From Thysanoteuthis rhombus (lineage: Eukaryota > Mollusca > Cephalopoda > Oegopsida > Thysanoteuthidae), in NCBI GenBank assembly GCA_963457665.1, contig OY735227.1, forward strand, positions 43,641,742-43,705,741: DNA of 64,000 nt, read 5' to 3'. This document shows, in pieces, positions 1 through 41,575 of this stretch (positions are counted from its first letter, which is position 1; each line of letters begins with the position of its first letter). Below the pieces are notes generated by a model. The model did no database searches and was not told the DNA's origin. It saw only the letters and a list, made by a program, of their open reading frames with translations. The position numbers and the translations under genes are program-made.

Positions 1-200
1 TTCATTTTTGAATGCATGTTTTGAATCGATTAAAATCGATTTTCTCGGCTGCTTCAAGTCAGATTCATTTGAAACTCGGTAGAAAGGAGGCATTTGACAA
101 GAAGCTTTTTACGTAAAATTATCTTCTAACCAGGGTCACATGATCTGGAATCAATGGCCTTTAAACGTTTCAACGCCATAAATTTCTGATCACGTGACCC
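1..200. repeat. Dispersed repeat (family with TTTTCTCGGCT and TCATGTGACC/T blocks)
   Basis: A block with an ATTTTCTCGGCT motif, a TTTGAAACT box and a GGGTCACATGATCTGG box recurs at 56935-57080 and continues at 57985-58100 on the other side of an RTE insertion. The element class is unknown; only the order of shared boxes is seen. Confidence 0.45.
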
Positions 201-529
201 ATAGTGGATACGTAAGACTTGAAATTCTTCACACAAACATTTCCACCTTATTGGCGAACTGAGCTCAAACAACGGTTGAAACAGTTCGTGTTCACTTGGC
301 ACTGAGGCTCTTTGGAAAGGTATGAATCTACTGCTCTTCCTCCCTCAGCCATTGGTAAATAATAAGACAGGAGAGGACCTTTAGCTCTGCAAGACAGAGA
401 AACTTGGACGTCAGGCTAGCACGTCTGCCCCTTTGAAAACCAGCAATTTCTACCATCATTGATTGGGTCCCCATGGTTCGTTCGAGGAATGGAGACAAAA
501 TCATTGCTGCGTGTATCACACGGTCCGAC

Positions 530-751
530 CAGTGTTGCCAGTCTAACGCTTTTCGCGCTATATTTAGCGTATTTCTTGTTTTGACAGCATAAAAATTCAA
601 AATTTAGAGCTATTTTTAGCCATTTCCAAGCCATTTAGCTGAATTTAGCTATTACATGATTCAATGCTATCAGGTTCGTTTGGAGATTATTTGACGCTTT
701 TTCATGTTCGGTTCCACGCGAAAAAAATTTTCTATTTAGCAACACTGGTCA
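530..751. mobile_element. MITE-like element with CCAGTGTTGC inverted ends
   Basis: The left end reads CCAGTGTTGCCA and the right end, ending at 751, reads GCAACACTGG, an inverted pair enclosing about 220 bp of TTTAGC-rich sequence. Ends of this type fit the hAT superfamily. A clean 8-bp target duplication is not visible. Related half-copies end in GGTAACACTG or GGCAACACTG at about 43650, 45470 and 56320. Confidence 0.5.
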
Positions 752-799
752 TATCAGCAACTGAACTGGACTAATCTATTCTCGCTAAACGTTTTCTCT

Positions 800-1056
800 T
801 CATCAGCCCTGTGTAGCCCATTTTTGGACAAAGGCCTTTCCTAGGTCTGTTGTTTAGTGTCGTATATAAGGTGGGTGATGGACATTACTCGGTCACTTTA
901 GCCCATGATGTATTGCAGGCGGTGAAGAGAATGATTCATGTATTTCCCAAGGGCATTTATTCGAAGTGAACGCGAATTGACACAGCCAGAGTTTGAACTC
1001 GGCCCGCCCGATCCCATTCATTGTACCGTTAACCACTAACCCACCTGCACCTGACC
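800..1056 (-). mobile_element. tRNA-derived SINE with RTE-like 3' tail
   Basis: Read on the minus strand the element starts with a tRNA-like A box (GGTTAGTGGTTAACGG) and a B-box-like GAGTTCAAACTC. It ends near 800 in a block (TTTGGACAAAGGCCTTTCCTAGG on the plus strand, 817-845 region) resembling the 3' end of the RTE LINEs in this window. This is the usual build of a SINE mobilised by a partner LINE; the match is by eye. Confidence 0.45.
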
Positions 1057-1309
1057 TAGCTTAACGTATGTCAATAAACCAAGTGGAAGGAAATTAAGTC
1101 CAGCACTTATCTTGAAACCTGGTTGAAAGTTGGAACAGGTGTTCATATAACATTTCCTGGAGACCAGTTAAATGATGTTGTTGTTGTACCAGGTGAAAGA
1201 CGGAAGAAGAGATGTACGATCGTACCATATGCGTAAATACACCTGTTTGTACAAACATACACTATGTATGATAATCAAATGATTATATAATTCGTCAGAG
1301 ATAATTATA

Positions 1310-1394
1310 AATGTCTTATATTACTTTGAAACTCTATCGGCACTCTTTGAAAAAGGAGATCATTTCAAATAGTTTCAAAGAAATATAACGCATC

Positions 1395-1449
<55 letters not shown>

Positions 1450-1450
1450 A
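1310..1450 (+). repeat. SINE-1 3'-part fragment followed by (ATT)n
   Basis: The block GGAGATCATTTCAAATAG followed by TTTCAAAGAAATATAACGC matches 19335-19400 and the SINE-1 tails. It is followed by an (ATT)n run at about 1397-1449, possibly the expanded tail of the element. Confidence 0.4.
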
Positions 1451-1584
1451 TCATCATCATCGTTATTATTATTATCATCATTATTATTACTACTATCATT
1501 AAGAAATGTACATGTAATCCAACATGAATAATTTTAAATGCGTTTTTTCTAAGTCTCTTTTTTTGAAATGGCTTCTCGTCTAGA

Positions 1585-1765
1585 CAGGGTAAATATAATG
1601 AATAACTGAAGGTTTGTAGCTTTGATTCCCGCAGCAGCCCATTTTTTTAATTGTTTATTCTATTTACGCTGTCATGGCCAAATGATACATTCACCGTGTA
1701 TAAACGGACAGTCACTTCAAGTTGTGTTTTAATGTAATATAGCACGCGCACACGCACACATATGT
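1585..1765 (+). mobile_element. tRNA-derived SINE-1 copy
   Basis: A degenerate B box (GCTTTGATTCCCGCAGCAG) is followed by the body shared with the copies at 4075-4265 and 20385-20555 (both minus strand): an AGCAGCCCATTTT box, a TTGTTTATTCTATTTACGCT box and AAATGATACATTCACCGTG. Confidence 0.5.
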
Positions 1766-1854
1766 ATGTGTGTGTGTATGTGTGTTAACATGCACCGTTA
1801 CTAATGCATAATGCATGAAATCTTAACATTCAACGGGAGATTCTCTTTTTATCT

Positions 1855-1881
1855 CTCTCTATCTATCTATCTATCTATCTA

Positions 1882-1948
<67 letters not shown>

Positions 1949-2362
1949 ACATATATATACATATATATGTATACATATATATACATATATATATACACAT
2001 ATATGTATATATATATACATATATATACACATATATGTATATATACATATATATACATATATATGTATACATATATATATATATATACATATGTATACAT
2101 ATATATATATACATATATATACATATATATATACATATATATATATGTATATATACATATATATACATATATATATACATATATATATATGTATATATAC
2201 ATATATATACATATATATATACATATATATATATATGTATATATACATATATATACATATATATGTATATATACATATATATATACATATATATATACAC
2301 ACACATATATATACACACATATATATACACATATATATATACATATATATATATATATACAC

Positions 2363-2445
<83 letters not shown>

Positions 2446-2450
2446 AATCA
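1855..2450. repeat. Compound microsatellite, (TCTA)n then (TA)n/(TATACA)n
   Basis: About 600 bp of TATC, TA, TACA and CACA tracts. All six long Tyr-Ile open frames here are translations of the repeat and not genes. Confidence 0.95.
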
Positions 2451-2740
2451 GTAAGAAAAAAGCGTGCCTTCACAATGTGTTAATATAGTTGTTAAAACTC
2501 ACTGAACAAGAATGTTTTAACATTAACAATTTTATAAAAGTGCAGTGGCACAAAATAGCCATTTATAGTGGCATTTACTCTCATGTAACTCAAATTTGTA
2601 AAATAAGAAGGTTCAGTTTTACTACTGCATTAATAAGTATTAAATGTTAAATAGTTTTGTTCAGTCTTTCAAGTTTTTACAACTATATTGATACATTGTG
2701 CAAGTAAGCATTTTTCTTACTGGTCCTATTTTCATTAATA

Positions 2741-3194
2741 TTTGTATGTACACACGCAGTCCCCAACTATAACAACTACTGTTTAAAAAATGGTCGGATT
2801 CGAATCATTAATCTCACGATTAGTAAACTAAACACACTACCTAACTGTGCCACGGAGACATATGTACAAAAAAAAACCGATTTATTTTTCAGTTTAAATC
2901 AATTGTGCCCGACTTTCGAAATCGTCCTCGTTTCCAACACTAAAACTCTTGTTATATGTTTACAAATTAGTGAATGCTTAGGATTTTGTTTGTTTTTGTT
3001 TGTTTTTTTTTCAGAAAAAAACATTTGTACAGTCAATTTGAATATAGATGTGATATTTGGTGTGATTAAAAATAGTTACTCTCAATAAAGGTCTCTCTAC
3101 AAGATGACATAAAATTTATTAAAATTGGTCAAGTTTTCCAAAAGTTATTACAAAATTAAAATCGTCCATTAGTGAAAAAACTCAACTCACTCAC
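2741..3194 (-). mobile_element. 454-bp tRNA-headed repeat, copy 1
   Basis: This segment is nearly identical to 6724-7171 with matching end points. Read on the minus strand it contains a tRNA-like stretch around 2800-2860 with an A-box-like GTGGCACAGTTAGG and a B-box GATTCGAATCC. The element is therefore probably a SINE oriented minus. Small open frames inside it are not conserved coding sequence. Confidence 0.6.
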
Positions 3195-3284
3195 ATGAAA
3201 AGCAAAGCTGAAACAAACCTGCCCGATATGTTTACATCCACACACAGGGGGGGGGGAGTAAAAATTAAAATTTCTTTTCAGTGA

Positions 3285-3500
3285 TTTGAAATCAAGACCA
3301 ACTGTTCAGTAGATGTGTCTCTTACCGACTTAGCTAAATTGGCGAGTACTACAAAATTTATGAGATGGGTAGGGATTGAAAGGCCGGTATTTTATCGACC
3401 GAGCTAAATTGACTAATATAACGTATCAAGAGAATTTATCTTAGATAGATACGTAAGATAGATACTTAAAGGTTATTTCGCCCTGATAAATACGTTTACA
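3285..3500 (-). mobile_element. tRNA-derived SINE-5 fragments (tandem heads)
   Basis: Two tRNA-like heads occur, reading on the minus strand AATTTAGCTAAGTCGGTAAG and AATTTAGCTCGGTCGATAAA. The same head recurs at 25920-25950 (minus) and 52550 (plus). Confidence 0.45.
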
Positions 3501-3632
3501 CAAAAAAATCTATATTTTTGTAAATTTTCATTTATTATAAATACGATACGAATATTACAGTAGTCAGCTTTTGTCGAAGTAAAATTTTGAGTGGAGTTTG
3601 ATTTTTTTTTTTTTTCTTCTTTTGTTTTTCAG

Positions 3633-34432
<30,800 letters not shown>

Positions 34433-34854
34433 ACGATCCCTGAAACTTGTATAAAAATGCTCGAGGCATCATTATTTCATTTCCACTGACCAAAATCATT
34501 CAGCCGATATTATATGACGCCAGAGACCGTGGAAGGCAAGTTTATTCGAAGAATCTAAGAATAGAAAGAGAAAATAGTATGATTTTTTTTTTCAAGTTTT
34601 GTTTCAAGATAACCGCCATCGTCTGCATATTAATCGATGGAATATCTTCCCGCCATACAACTTGCTCAACCAATCAAACACAAGATTATGGACTTGTCGG
34701 TTTTTCTATCCATCTACCTTCCTTATAGAGCAACAGTCGAACGGATGTAGTCGCTGTACGAACACGAAGAGTACGATCTGGTTAACAAATGCTTTTACAT
34801 AATAACTGGCTCTCTATCTAATACATGTACCTGCAATCTCTACGATATAATTTC

Positions 34855-34860
34855 AATAAA
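34855..34860 (+). terminator. Polyadenylation signal AATAAA of the integrin-like gene
   Basis: The canonical hexamer lies 423 bp after the TAG at 34430-34432, followed by a GT/T-rich stretch (ATGTGTTGTTTATCTTT). It fits the end of the 3'UTR. Confidence 0.65.
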
Positions 34861-35457
34861 CTCTGTATTAGAAATAATTAATGTGTTGTTTATCTTTATA
34901 ATTCACTCGATCATTTATGCCGTAATCGAATAATTGTGCAATTTCTCTGTTGATAAAACATCAAAAGTATTATACTGCTGTGCGTTTTCTCGTTTTTGTC
35001 AAGCAGAAGGAACCTGAATTTGTCAATACATTTGCAAGAAAAATAAATAAGAGAGACTGCTCTATTATGAGAATTCAATAGTTATCTCCCTTGATGAATT
35101 TCACTGACCCCCAAAATAATTAAGAAACTACTACACTTGAATTGTAATCTCCTTTGACAAACGTTATTTACAAAATAAATGTGTAACGGACACTACTCAG
35201 TAATTTGAATTCAATAGCTATCTCCCTTGACAAATGTTACAGACAAAAATAAATTAGACTACTCAGTGATTGGGATTTAATTGTTATCTTCCTTGATAAT
35301 CTTTTATTGAAAAAAAGATTAAGAGACATTGCTCAATAATCAAAATTTAATAGTTATCTTCCTTGACAAATGCCACTGACTGAAAAAAAAATTAAGCATG
35401 ATTACACTATAATTGAAATTGAATTATTTCTAATAATATTCGGACCATCCTCATTTT

Positions 35458-35525
35458 GGTTGTTTATCATACAACGTTTCGGCTGTTGCACTCTACGGCC
35501 TTCATCAGGTATCATCTGGTAGGTG
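35458..35525 (-). ncRNA. Hammerhead ribozyme-like motif of the Penelope element
   Basis: On the minus strand the core box CTGATGA (35512-35518) is followed by a GGC...GCC stem II, GAAAC (35476-35480) and a GTTGT/ACAAC hairpin (35459-35475). Penelope-like elements are known to carry hammerhead motifs. I cannot place a proper UH cleavage site after stem III, so activity is doubtful. Confidence 0.5.
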
Positions 35526-35590
35526 TGGGGAGGTATCCGAGGGGGGTATATTGACTGCACTTCCCCCTTAGCATTAGTAGTATCATTATT

Positions 35591-35680
35591 GTCTCACACT
35601 AGGATTGAACCTAGAACCATCAGATTACTTTGCAGTAATTTATCTGATGCTGTAACCACTACGCTACCTGTCCAGGTCAG
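35591..35680 (-). other. tRNA-like block between endonuclease stop and hammerhead
   Basis: On the minus strand: A-box-like TAGCGTAGTGGTTACAGC, an enlarged anticodon-type hairpin with CATCAGAT and ATCTGATG arms, and a T-arm CTAGGTTCAATCCTAG with B box GGTTCAATCC. It starts about 30-35 bp after the endonuclease stop. It may be a SINE head or part of the retroelement's 3' region. Confidence 0.6.
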
Positions 35681-35705
35681 TTGACAATTTTTCTGTTTTT
35701 TAATG

Positions 35706-36875
35706 TTATTGCTCTCTGTCTTTCATTATTAGAGGTTCCCATATGGTATCCATTTCAATGCTAGGATTACTGAGGCAGTTTTTCTTACCTAGCATATGGG
35801 CTGACTCTTTCAATTTTCGAATTTTCCAGTGTTCTTCCTGACCAATTATCTCAACCTTGTTCCAGGGGGGTAGATTGTCTCCTTTTTCTTTCCATACGTG
35901 ATCAGCTATATTTGATTTGTTTGTTTCACCTTTGCTCACCGCTTTTCGGTGTTCTTCCACCCGAACCTTCAAGGGCCGACATGTTTCACCTGTGTATTCG
36001 TGCCCAGAGCTGCACGGTATTGAGCATACACGGTTCTTGGTGTTCGATAACTCATTGAGTGGTTTAGTGCAGGAGAGGTAGCTGCGTAGCGTTGATCTAC
36101 CTCTGAATACAGCCCGGATATTATATGGGGCACAGATCTTCTGGATCCTCTCAGACACATACTTAAGGTAGGGGAGACAGACTGTAGTTTGTTAATGATT
36201 GTCATCCTCCTCCTCCGTCACTCTCCTTTCTCTAGTTGTCACAGTTAAACCTTTGGGGTAACCATTTTTCTGGAAATTCTAGCTCATGTTACGCATCTCA
36301 CAGAGGTATGTGTCAGTGTCACTACTTATTAGCTTTGCTCGGTGCTGTAAGCATCGGACGATCCCTTTCTTAACGCTGTATGGGTGGTTAGAGGCGAAGT
36401 TGAGATATTGACCAGTGAACGTTGGCCTACGATACACAGATGTATTGAAACCTTGTTCTGATCTTGTAACCAGTACATCCAGGAAGGCTAATTTATTGTT
36501 ACTCTCCTTTTCCATTGTGAACTGTATTGGAGCTCTGATTGAGTTCACGTGGTCAAGTAGTAACTGTGGGTCTTCCGGGTGTTGCCACCGTAGGAAGGTG
36601 TCATCTACATATCGAAGCCACATGCTTGGCCTTAATGGTGATGTTCCTAAGGCCAATTCCTCAAAGTACTCCATGCATATACTTGCCATCACTGGTGATA
36701 GCGGTGATCCCATAGCTAAGCCTTCCTCCTGTTGGTACATCTCATTGCCCAGTTGGAAGTATGTTGTTTCTATGTAGAAAGTCAACATTTCCATTAGGTT
36801 GTTAAGGGGAATGCTGGTGCGTTCATCCAATGTGGGATCTGAACCTAATCTATCCCTAACTACTGACAGTAGAAT
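35706..36875 (-). pseudogene. Penelope-like RT/GIY-YIG endonuclease, two in-frame stops
   Basis: The RT part (to 36279) shows EGLAMGSPLSPVMASICMEY and the catalytic WLRYVDDTF (YVDD at 36600-36611). The downstream part (from 36158) shows YNIRAVFRGRSTLRSYL and the GIY-YIG nuclease block CSIPCSSGHEYTGETCRPL with VEEH. Both lie in the same frame, separated by TAG (36279-36281) and TAA (36192-36194) with no frameshift. Family members prime reverse transcription at nicks made by the nuclease. The N-terminal RT blocks are absent, so the copy is dead. Confidence 0.9.
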
Positions 36876-37058
36876 ATTAATAGAAATAATAATAATACCT
36901 CATCTCAAAAATTCAGAGAGATATGAAATTGAATTGTTTTCTCCCTTGAAAAACGTTATTGATATAAAAGGAGTAAGGATACTTAAGAGTTAAATTTTTG
37001 TAATTAACTCCCTTGACAAGTGTTACTGACAAAAATGAACACGTGAGACTACCCTGTC

Positions 37059-37396
37059 ATCATCATCACCATCAGTCTTTTAGCGTCCGTCGTTGGACAT
37101 AGACCTTCCCCAGGATTTGCCACAATTCTCTATCATGGGCGTCACGGAGCCAGTACTTCCTGAACTTGTCTAGCTCGTCTCTCCATCTAACATTTTGCCG
37201 ACCTCGGTTGCGCATGTGGTCTCGGGGAATCCATGTTGTGAGTCGTGATATCCATCGATTTCTGCCATTCTTGCAACATGGCCAGCCCACCGCCATTTGA
37301 GATTGTTTATGGATTCTATGATGTCTCTAACTCTTGTCTTTTCCCGGATGTACAGTGCTGTTTTGTGGTCTCTCCATGTGAGGCCCAGCATTATTA
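37059..37396 (-). mobile_element. RTE-type LINE 3' end inserted in the minisatellite
   Basis: The plus-strand start TCATCATCATCACCATCAGTC is the element's (TGA)n-type 3' tail. Minus frames show WRDHKTALYIREKTRVRDII, then WRWAGHVARM and WRDELDKF. Minisatellite sequence resumes directly after 37396. Confidence 0.8.
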
Positions 37397-37511
37397 TTTT
37401 AATAGTTAACTCCTTTGAGGATAATTGATAAAAATAAATGATGGACAAATGTTAGAAAAAATAGTCATGTGCTTGGTGTATCGTTTTGTTTCTTTTCCAT
37501 TTCTTTTATAA

Positions 37512-37915
37512 ATCATCAGCAGCAAGAGCAGCCTTTCAGTGTCTGTCGTAAGACATAGATCTTCCCAAAGTTTCGCCAAACCTCTCTTTAATGGGCGTCG
37601 AGGAGCCAATATATTCTGAATATCTTTCGTTCGTCATGCCATCTCAAATTTTGCTGCAGCTTTGTGTATGATCTATGTGGATTCACGCCCAGAGTCGTGA
37701 TGTCCATCGGTTGTCTGACATTTTTAAAAAACCTGACCAGTCCGTTGGCATTTGAGTTTTCTCAATGAATGAATTCTATGATATCTCTTACTCTTGTTTT
37801 CTCTTTAATATATTGTGCTATCTAGAGATCTTTTCATGGTATGATTCTCTCATTAGCACGTTGCGTGGTTTTCTGTTTGAGGGCCAATCTTTTGGTTAGG
37901 TTCCTCGTTTCCGAG
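37512..37915 (-). mobile_element. RTE-type LINE 3' end, older copy
   Basis: Same 3' end as the neighbouring copies (TTTCAGTGTCTGTCGTAAGAC) but more diverged, with scattered stops on the minus strand. Confidence 0.65.
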
Positions 37916-39107
37916 CATCAGTCAGTGAAACCAAGAGTGAAAGGAACAATGCAGCTTAAATATTTCACAAGAATGGCTTGTTTCTAAAACTATCAATGTT
38001 ATTTAGGAGGTTAGGTGAATTTTAGATGTGGGAGCAGTTTTAAGGCCACTTTCTAATTTAATTCATTACTGTTCTTTTTTCACGCTGTTTCCTTTAATAA
38101 CAGGATATTTACAAAACAGGCCAACGAAGGTTGTCGTAGAATCACCAGTGTGGCTAACTCAAAAAGTTTTTTCGCATTATATTGACTCTGACGAAAAAAA
38201 ATGCCTAAAATACATTTCATGACCATTTTAATGTATAAGAGTGGCTAGAATTCCCTTAAATTGTTAGGAGATATAGCTTTAAATTCCCTACAATGCTGAA
38301 AAATAAGGCTAAAAATATCGTTACCACAACAAGAAACGCTCTGAATTTAGCGCAAAAGTCGCTAATTTGGTAACACAGATTGGTAGATATTTTTGTGCCT
38401 CTAAATATTTCTGGGGATTTTAATCATTCATAAACGGGAAAAACCCCTGTTTCTTTATGTCAACAAGATATATAACCCATTTAATGTTCTCTGTTCAATT
38501 GTCTGTCTGAACAAGGTCCGACTATTCGCTCTGTTTGAGTGTGTGTGGGCTTATCATGACACCCCTATGCAGACGTGACAACATAATTCTAATGAAGTTA
38601 TAATCTTTATTGTATTTATTTGGTTGAAAGTTCCTTGCTTAACCACTTGAACTGGAAAAACCTAACCCTAACCATAACCCTGACCCTGGACGACCCCGGA
38701 ACTTGAAAACTGAAGAAGCACTCGAAAGAAACCGTCTCATCACCAATGTCTTTTGGCAGAATGTTGTTTTGGGCTAAACATTTGGAAAAAATGTGATCAA
38801 TTAATTTTTTTTTTCTCGACATTTTTTTTTTTTTTTTGACAGTGATCACCAAAATGTCTGAAGCATTGCATTTTAAAACGTCATTAAAAATCTATTTAGG
38901 GGGCTGTTAGGTCGAAAAATATGATAAGGACTTAATAAGGAGTGGATAACCAGTCTTTCAGCTACATTGGTACAGCAAGTACGCGTGATACTTGGATAGC
39001 CAGCCAGTCAGCTACACCAACTTGAAAACTGAAGAAACTTATTGATGATTGTGGAAACAGTTTTAGACGATTTCTGGAACTTTCGATGAAAAATGCGTCC
39101 AGATATC
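37916..39107. other. Intergenic sequence with MITE and D1 fragments
   Basis: GCTAATTTGGTAACAC (near 38361) is an end of the CAGTGTTRCCAA MITE family. 38600-38905 is an inverted D1 copy that contains a short telomere-like run (CCTAACCCTAACCATAACCC, 38660-38680). No gene is seen. Confidence 0.5.
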
Positions 39108-39649
39108 ATCATCATCAGTCTTTTAACGTCCTTCGTTGGACATAAACCTTCCCAAGGATTTGCCACACTTCTCCATCATGGGCGTCGCGGAGCCAGTACT
39201 TTCTGAATTTATCTAGCTCGTCCCTCCATCTAATATTCTGCCGGCCTCATTTGCGCATGTGATCTCGGGGGATCCATGTCGTGAATCGCGATGTCCATCG
39301 GTTGTCCGCCATTCTTGCAACATGGCCAGCCCACTTACCATTTGAGTTTTTTAATGAATTCTATGATGTCTCTGACTCTTGTCTTTTCCCGGATGTACTG
39401 TGCTGTCTTGTGGTCTCTCCATTTGAGGCCCAGCATAACTCTTTCTTGTGCACGTTGCATAGTTTTCAGTTTGCAGACCTTAAGGAAAAAATAGATGCGA
39501 TGAGATGCTCAAAAAAAAAGGAAATCAAGCGAAGAATCACCCTAGGATGGCAAGCCTTTGGCAGAGCAAGCTCAACCTTCAAAAACGAGAAATTCCCTAT
39601 TAATCCTAAAAAGAGGACTATATAACCAATCCTGATAGTCACTTATGGA
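39108..39649 (-). mobile_element. RTE-type LINE 3' end with 5' inversion
   Basis: 39108-39475 is minus-strand 3' end from KLKTMQ onward. 39476-39649 is plus-strand sequence of the adjoining upstream part (KEIKRRITLGWQAFGRASST, then the YNQ block). At the junction the two pieces meet by their 5' ends, and together they cover the element with about ten codons missing. This is the geometry of twin priming. Confidence 0.75.
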
Positions 39650-40060
39650 TGGTTAAATTTTGGAGTGGATCCATAAATATTTTCCTGGTTGAGAGATATC
39701 TTTTCTTTTCCTTTCCGTATTCCGATGTCTACGTACATTAATACCCTCATCTCCAAAAGTTCTGAATTAATTTCAGTAAGTTTGTCGGGGGCGGGCAATA
39801 GCTACAGAAGTGATTAAATTTGGGAGTGGATCCATGCACAATCACCTTCTACCTCGTAGTTGTATGTCCACACTATATGATATCGTTAAAAGTTCATGTC
39901 TGCCATGACGTCTCCAAAGGTCTTAATGAATTTCAATTAAATTTTGTTGTATGGAAGACAGGAAAGAGCTAAAATTTTGGGCTGGTTCGATGTGCAATTG
40001 CTTCCCCTTCCAACGACGTTGACAGAGGTATACGCTCTCTGACTGCTTTTTAATTTTTTC
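39650..40060 (+). repeat. Dispersed repeat D3
   Basis: Blocks GATTAAATTTGGGAGTGGATC, TAGTTGTATGTCCA and the end GACAGAGGTATACGCTCTC recur at 26540-27180, 56535-56830 and 58150-58360. Confidence 0.55.
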
Positions 40061-40124
40061 TTTGTGCTGGGAATCGCAAGTGAAAATACAACTATAACCG
40101 CATTAACCCGCTTCCCCACAAGAG

Positions 40125-40440
40125 CAAGATGTGACACAAGGTTGTTTTTATGTGGGTTTGAGTTACGGAAAGTTACGAATAGCTCCAGTCCCCCAAACTA
40201 GTGTTGCGAAAGTGTCAGGGCAAGCCCGACCCATCCCTTTTTGCGCGATGGGGTGTTGCTGTCTGGGGCTTACTGCTACTCCCAATATTGGGCTGAGTTA
40301 TTTTTGGTGGCCACAGTACGAATCTTATGCTTCACGCGCTTAGCAATACCAAGCCTCAGTAACCTAGCATCGGCCACGTTATTACACCGGCGCAACACTC
40401 TTCGAACAGATAGTACGGTCTGAAAGACGCAATTATCTGA
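40125..40440 (+). repeat. Unnamed dispersed repeat, copy 2
   Basis: Shares TGTGACACAAGGT, GCGCTTAGCAA, AAGCCTCAGT and ACAGATAGTAC blocks with 15430-15835. Confidence 0.4.
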
Positions 40441-41124
40441 ATTAACCTAACATACAACTTTAACCTGTAAAAACGCGTCCCAATCTACGATAATCTAACA
40501 CCGATGGCGCGTACAATTAAATGTGTTTAAATAGTGGGCGCATAATCTTTCTTTTTTTTTCAAAAAAAGATCTCGAATATTGAAATTTCACTTCAACAGT
40601 TTAGCAGGATGCAAATCCTAAAAAACAAATGGGATATGGAAAGATAGTATTTCGCCTCTCCCGAGTGAAAGAGACATGCCTGCCCAGAAAATCGACATTC
40701 ATAATCTTGGCTTTTACCAGTGCTAGAACACCGATCTCTATGAAATACGTAAGGGAGAAAATAAGGGGACAATTGTCTATAAGTAGAATTTGAATTATGG
40801 ATAAACAAAATTGTTTATTATCTTGAACTGTTGTGTGTTTCTATGACCTATACCAAGAGTCAATAGGAATGTATGCGTGAAAAGTTGGATATAATGAAAA
40901 TTTGTGTACCTGATTGACATAAAGTTGGAACACGTATCAAAATGAACATCACCCTTTCTGATGAAGTGGGATGTATTTACTCATGTTTAGAGGGTCTCTA
41001 TTTATAAAAGACTCGGGATTTTACGAAAATGTCAGGAAAGTAGGTACCCAGGCGATTTCATTTAGCACCTCTTAATTAAGGAAAGGTCAGTAGAGTCGTG
41101 GCTAATAAACAAAGAAAAAATGAT
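40441..41124. other. Intergenic, nothing recognised
   Basis: No exon, RNA gene or repeat that I can identify. Confidence 0.4.
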
Positions 41125-41575
41125 TTTAACCTACAGGAACAAGAACATCCCATTAAACCTAAGGAGAAGGGTATACAACCAATGCATCTTTCTGATGGTC
41201 ATCCGTGGAGCTGAAACATGGAATCTAACCAAAAGACTGTTCCGCAAACTGAGAACCATACAACGTGCTCACGAGTGAATCATGCTCAACATCACATGGA
41301 GAGACCACATGATAGCACAGTATATCAGCGGAAAATAGGAGTCCAAGACATAGAAATTATTAGGAAACGCAAAAGGCAATGGACTGACCATGTTGCAAGA
41401 ATAGCAGACAACTGATTGACACCACGACTCACAACATGGATCCCCTGAAATTACATGTGCAACCGAGGCCGGCAGAACGCAAGATAGAGAGACGAACTAG
41501 ACAAATTCAGAAGTATTGGTTCTGCGACACCCACGATAGAGAGGTGTGGCGAATCCTTTTTCGGTGTGGTAAACT
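41125..41575 (+). mobile_element. RTE-type LINE 3' fragment
   Basis: Sense-strand blocks: GAETWNLTKR-like (near 41210), LRTIQRAHE (near 41255), QWTDHVARIADN (near 41380) and RDELDKFRSIG-like (near 41500). Several stops. Confidence 0.75.

Larger units (their letters stand above)
1..3632. other. Upstream/intronic sequence before the first visible integrin-like exon
   Basis: I find no exon here. The first visible exon of gene 1 begins in phase 2, so a preceding exon ending like the TGT-GGA-G exons at 11617 and 24653 must lie to the left of the window, and this stretch is probably intron. It holds repeat fragments (listed separately), a large (TATA/TACA) microsatellite and long open frames of Tyr-Ile repeats that are only microsatellite translations. 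Confidence 0.6.
35430..36900 (-). mobile_element. Penelope-like retroelement, 5'-truncated
   Basis: The element contains reverse transcriptase, linker, GIY-YIG endonuclease, a tRNA-like block and a hammerhead-like motif, in that order on the minus strand. It begins near 36870 within the RT domain and ends near 35430. TGAAATTGAATT-type sequence on both sides could be a target duplication, but it is also part of the minisatellite unit. Confidence 0.8.
35041..37445. repeat. Minisatellite of ~70-bp units, interrupted by two insertions
   Basis: The unit contains ATAGTTATCTCCCTTGACAA, ATGTTACTGACAAAAATAAA and GACTACTCAGTAATT. About five or six units span 35041-35427, and further units lie at 36905-37058 and 37396-37445. 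The gaps are occupied by a Penelope-like element and an RTE 3' end. Confidence 0.75.

Noticed and set aside
1811-2483. Long open frames of Tyr-Ile and Cys-Val repeats on both strands
   Set aside because: They are translations of the TA/TACA/CA microsatellite. No start context, no conserved sequence.
34447-34728. Frame with TKIIQPILYDARDRGRQ, faintly like an integrin cytoplasmic start (KLL..IHDRRE)
   Set aside because: No hydrophobic helix precedes it, it is not in frame with ECP, and the match is weak. It lies in the presumed 3'UTR. It could be a relic but cannot be supported.
36415-36777. Plus-strand 120-codon frame opposite the Penelope RT
   Set aside because: It is the antisense shadow of the RT domain, whose motifs are clear on the minus strand.
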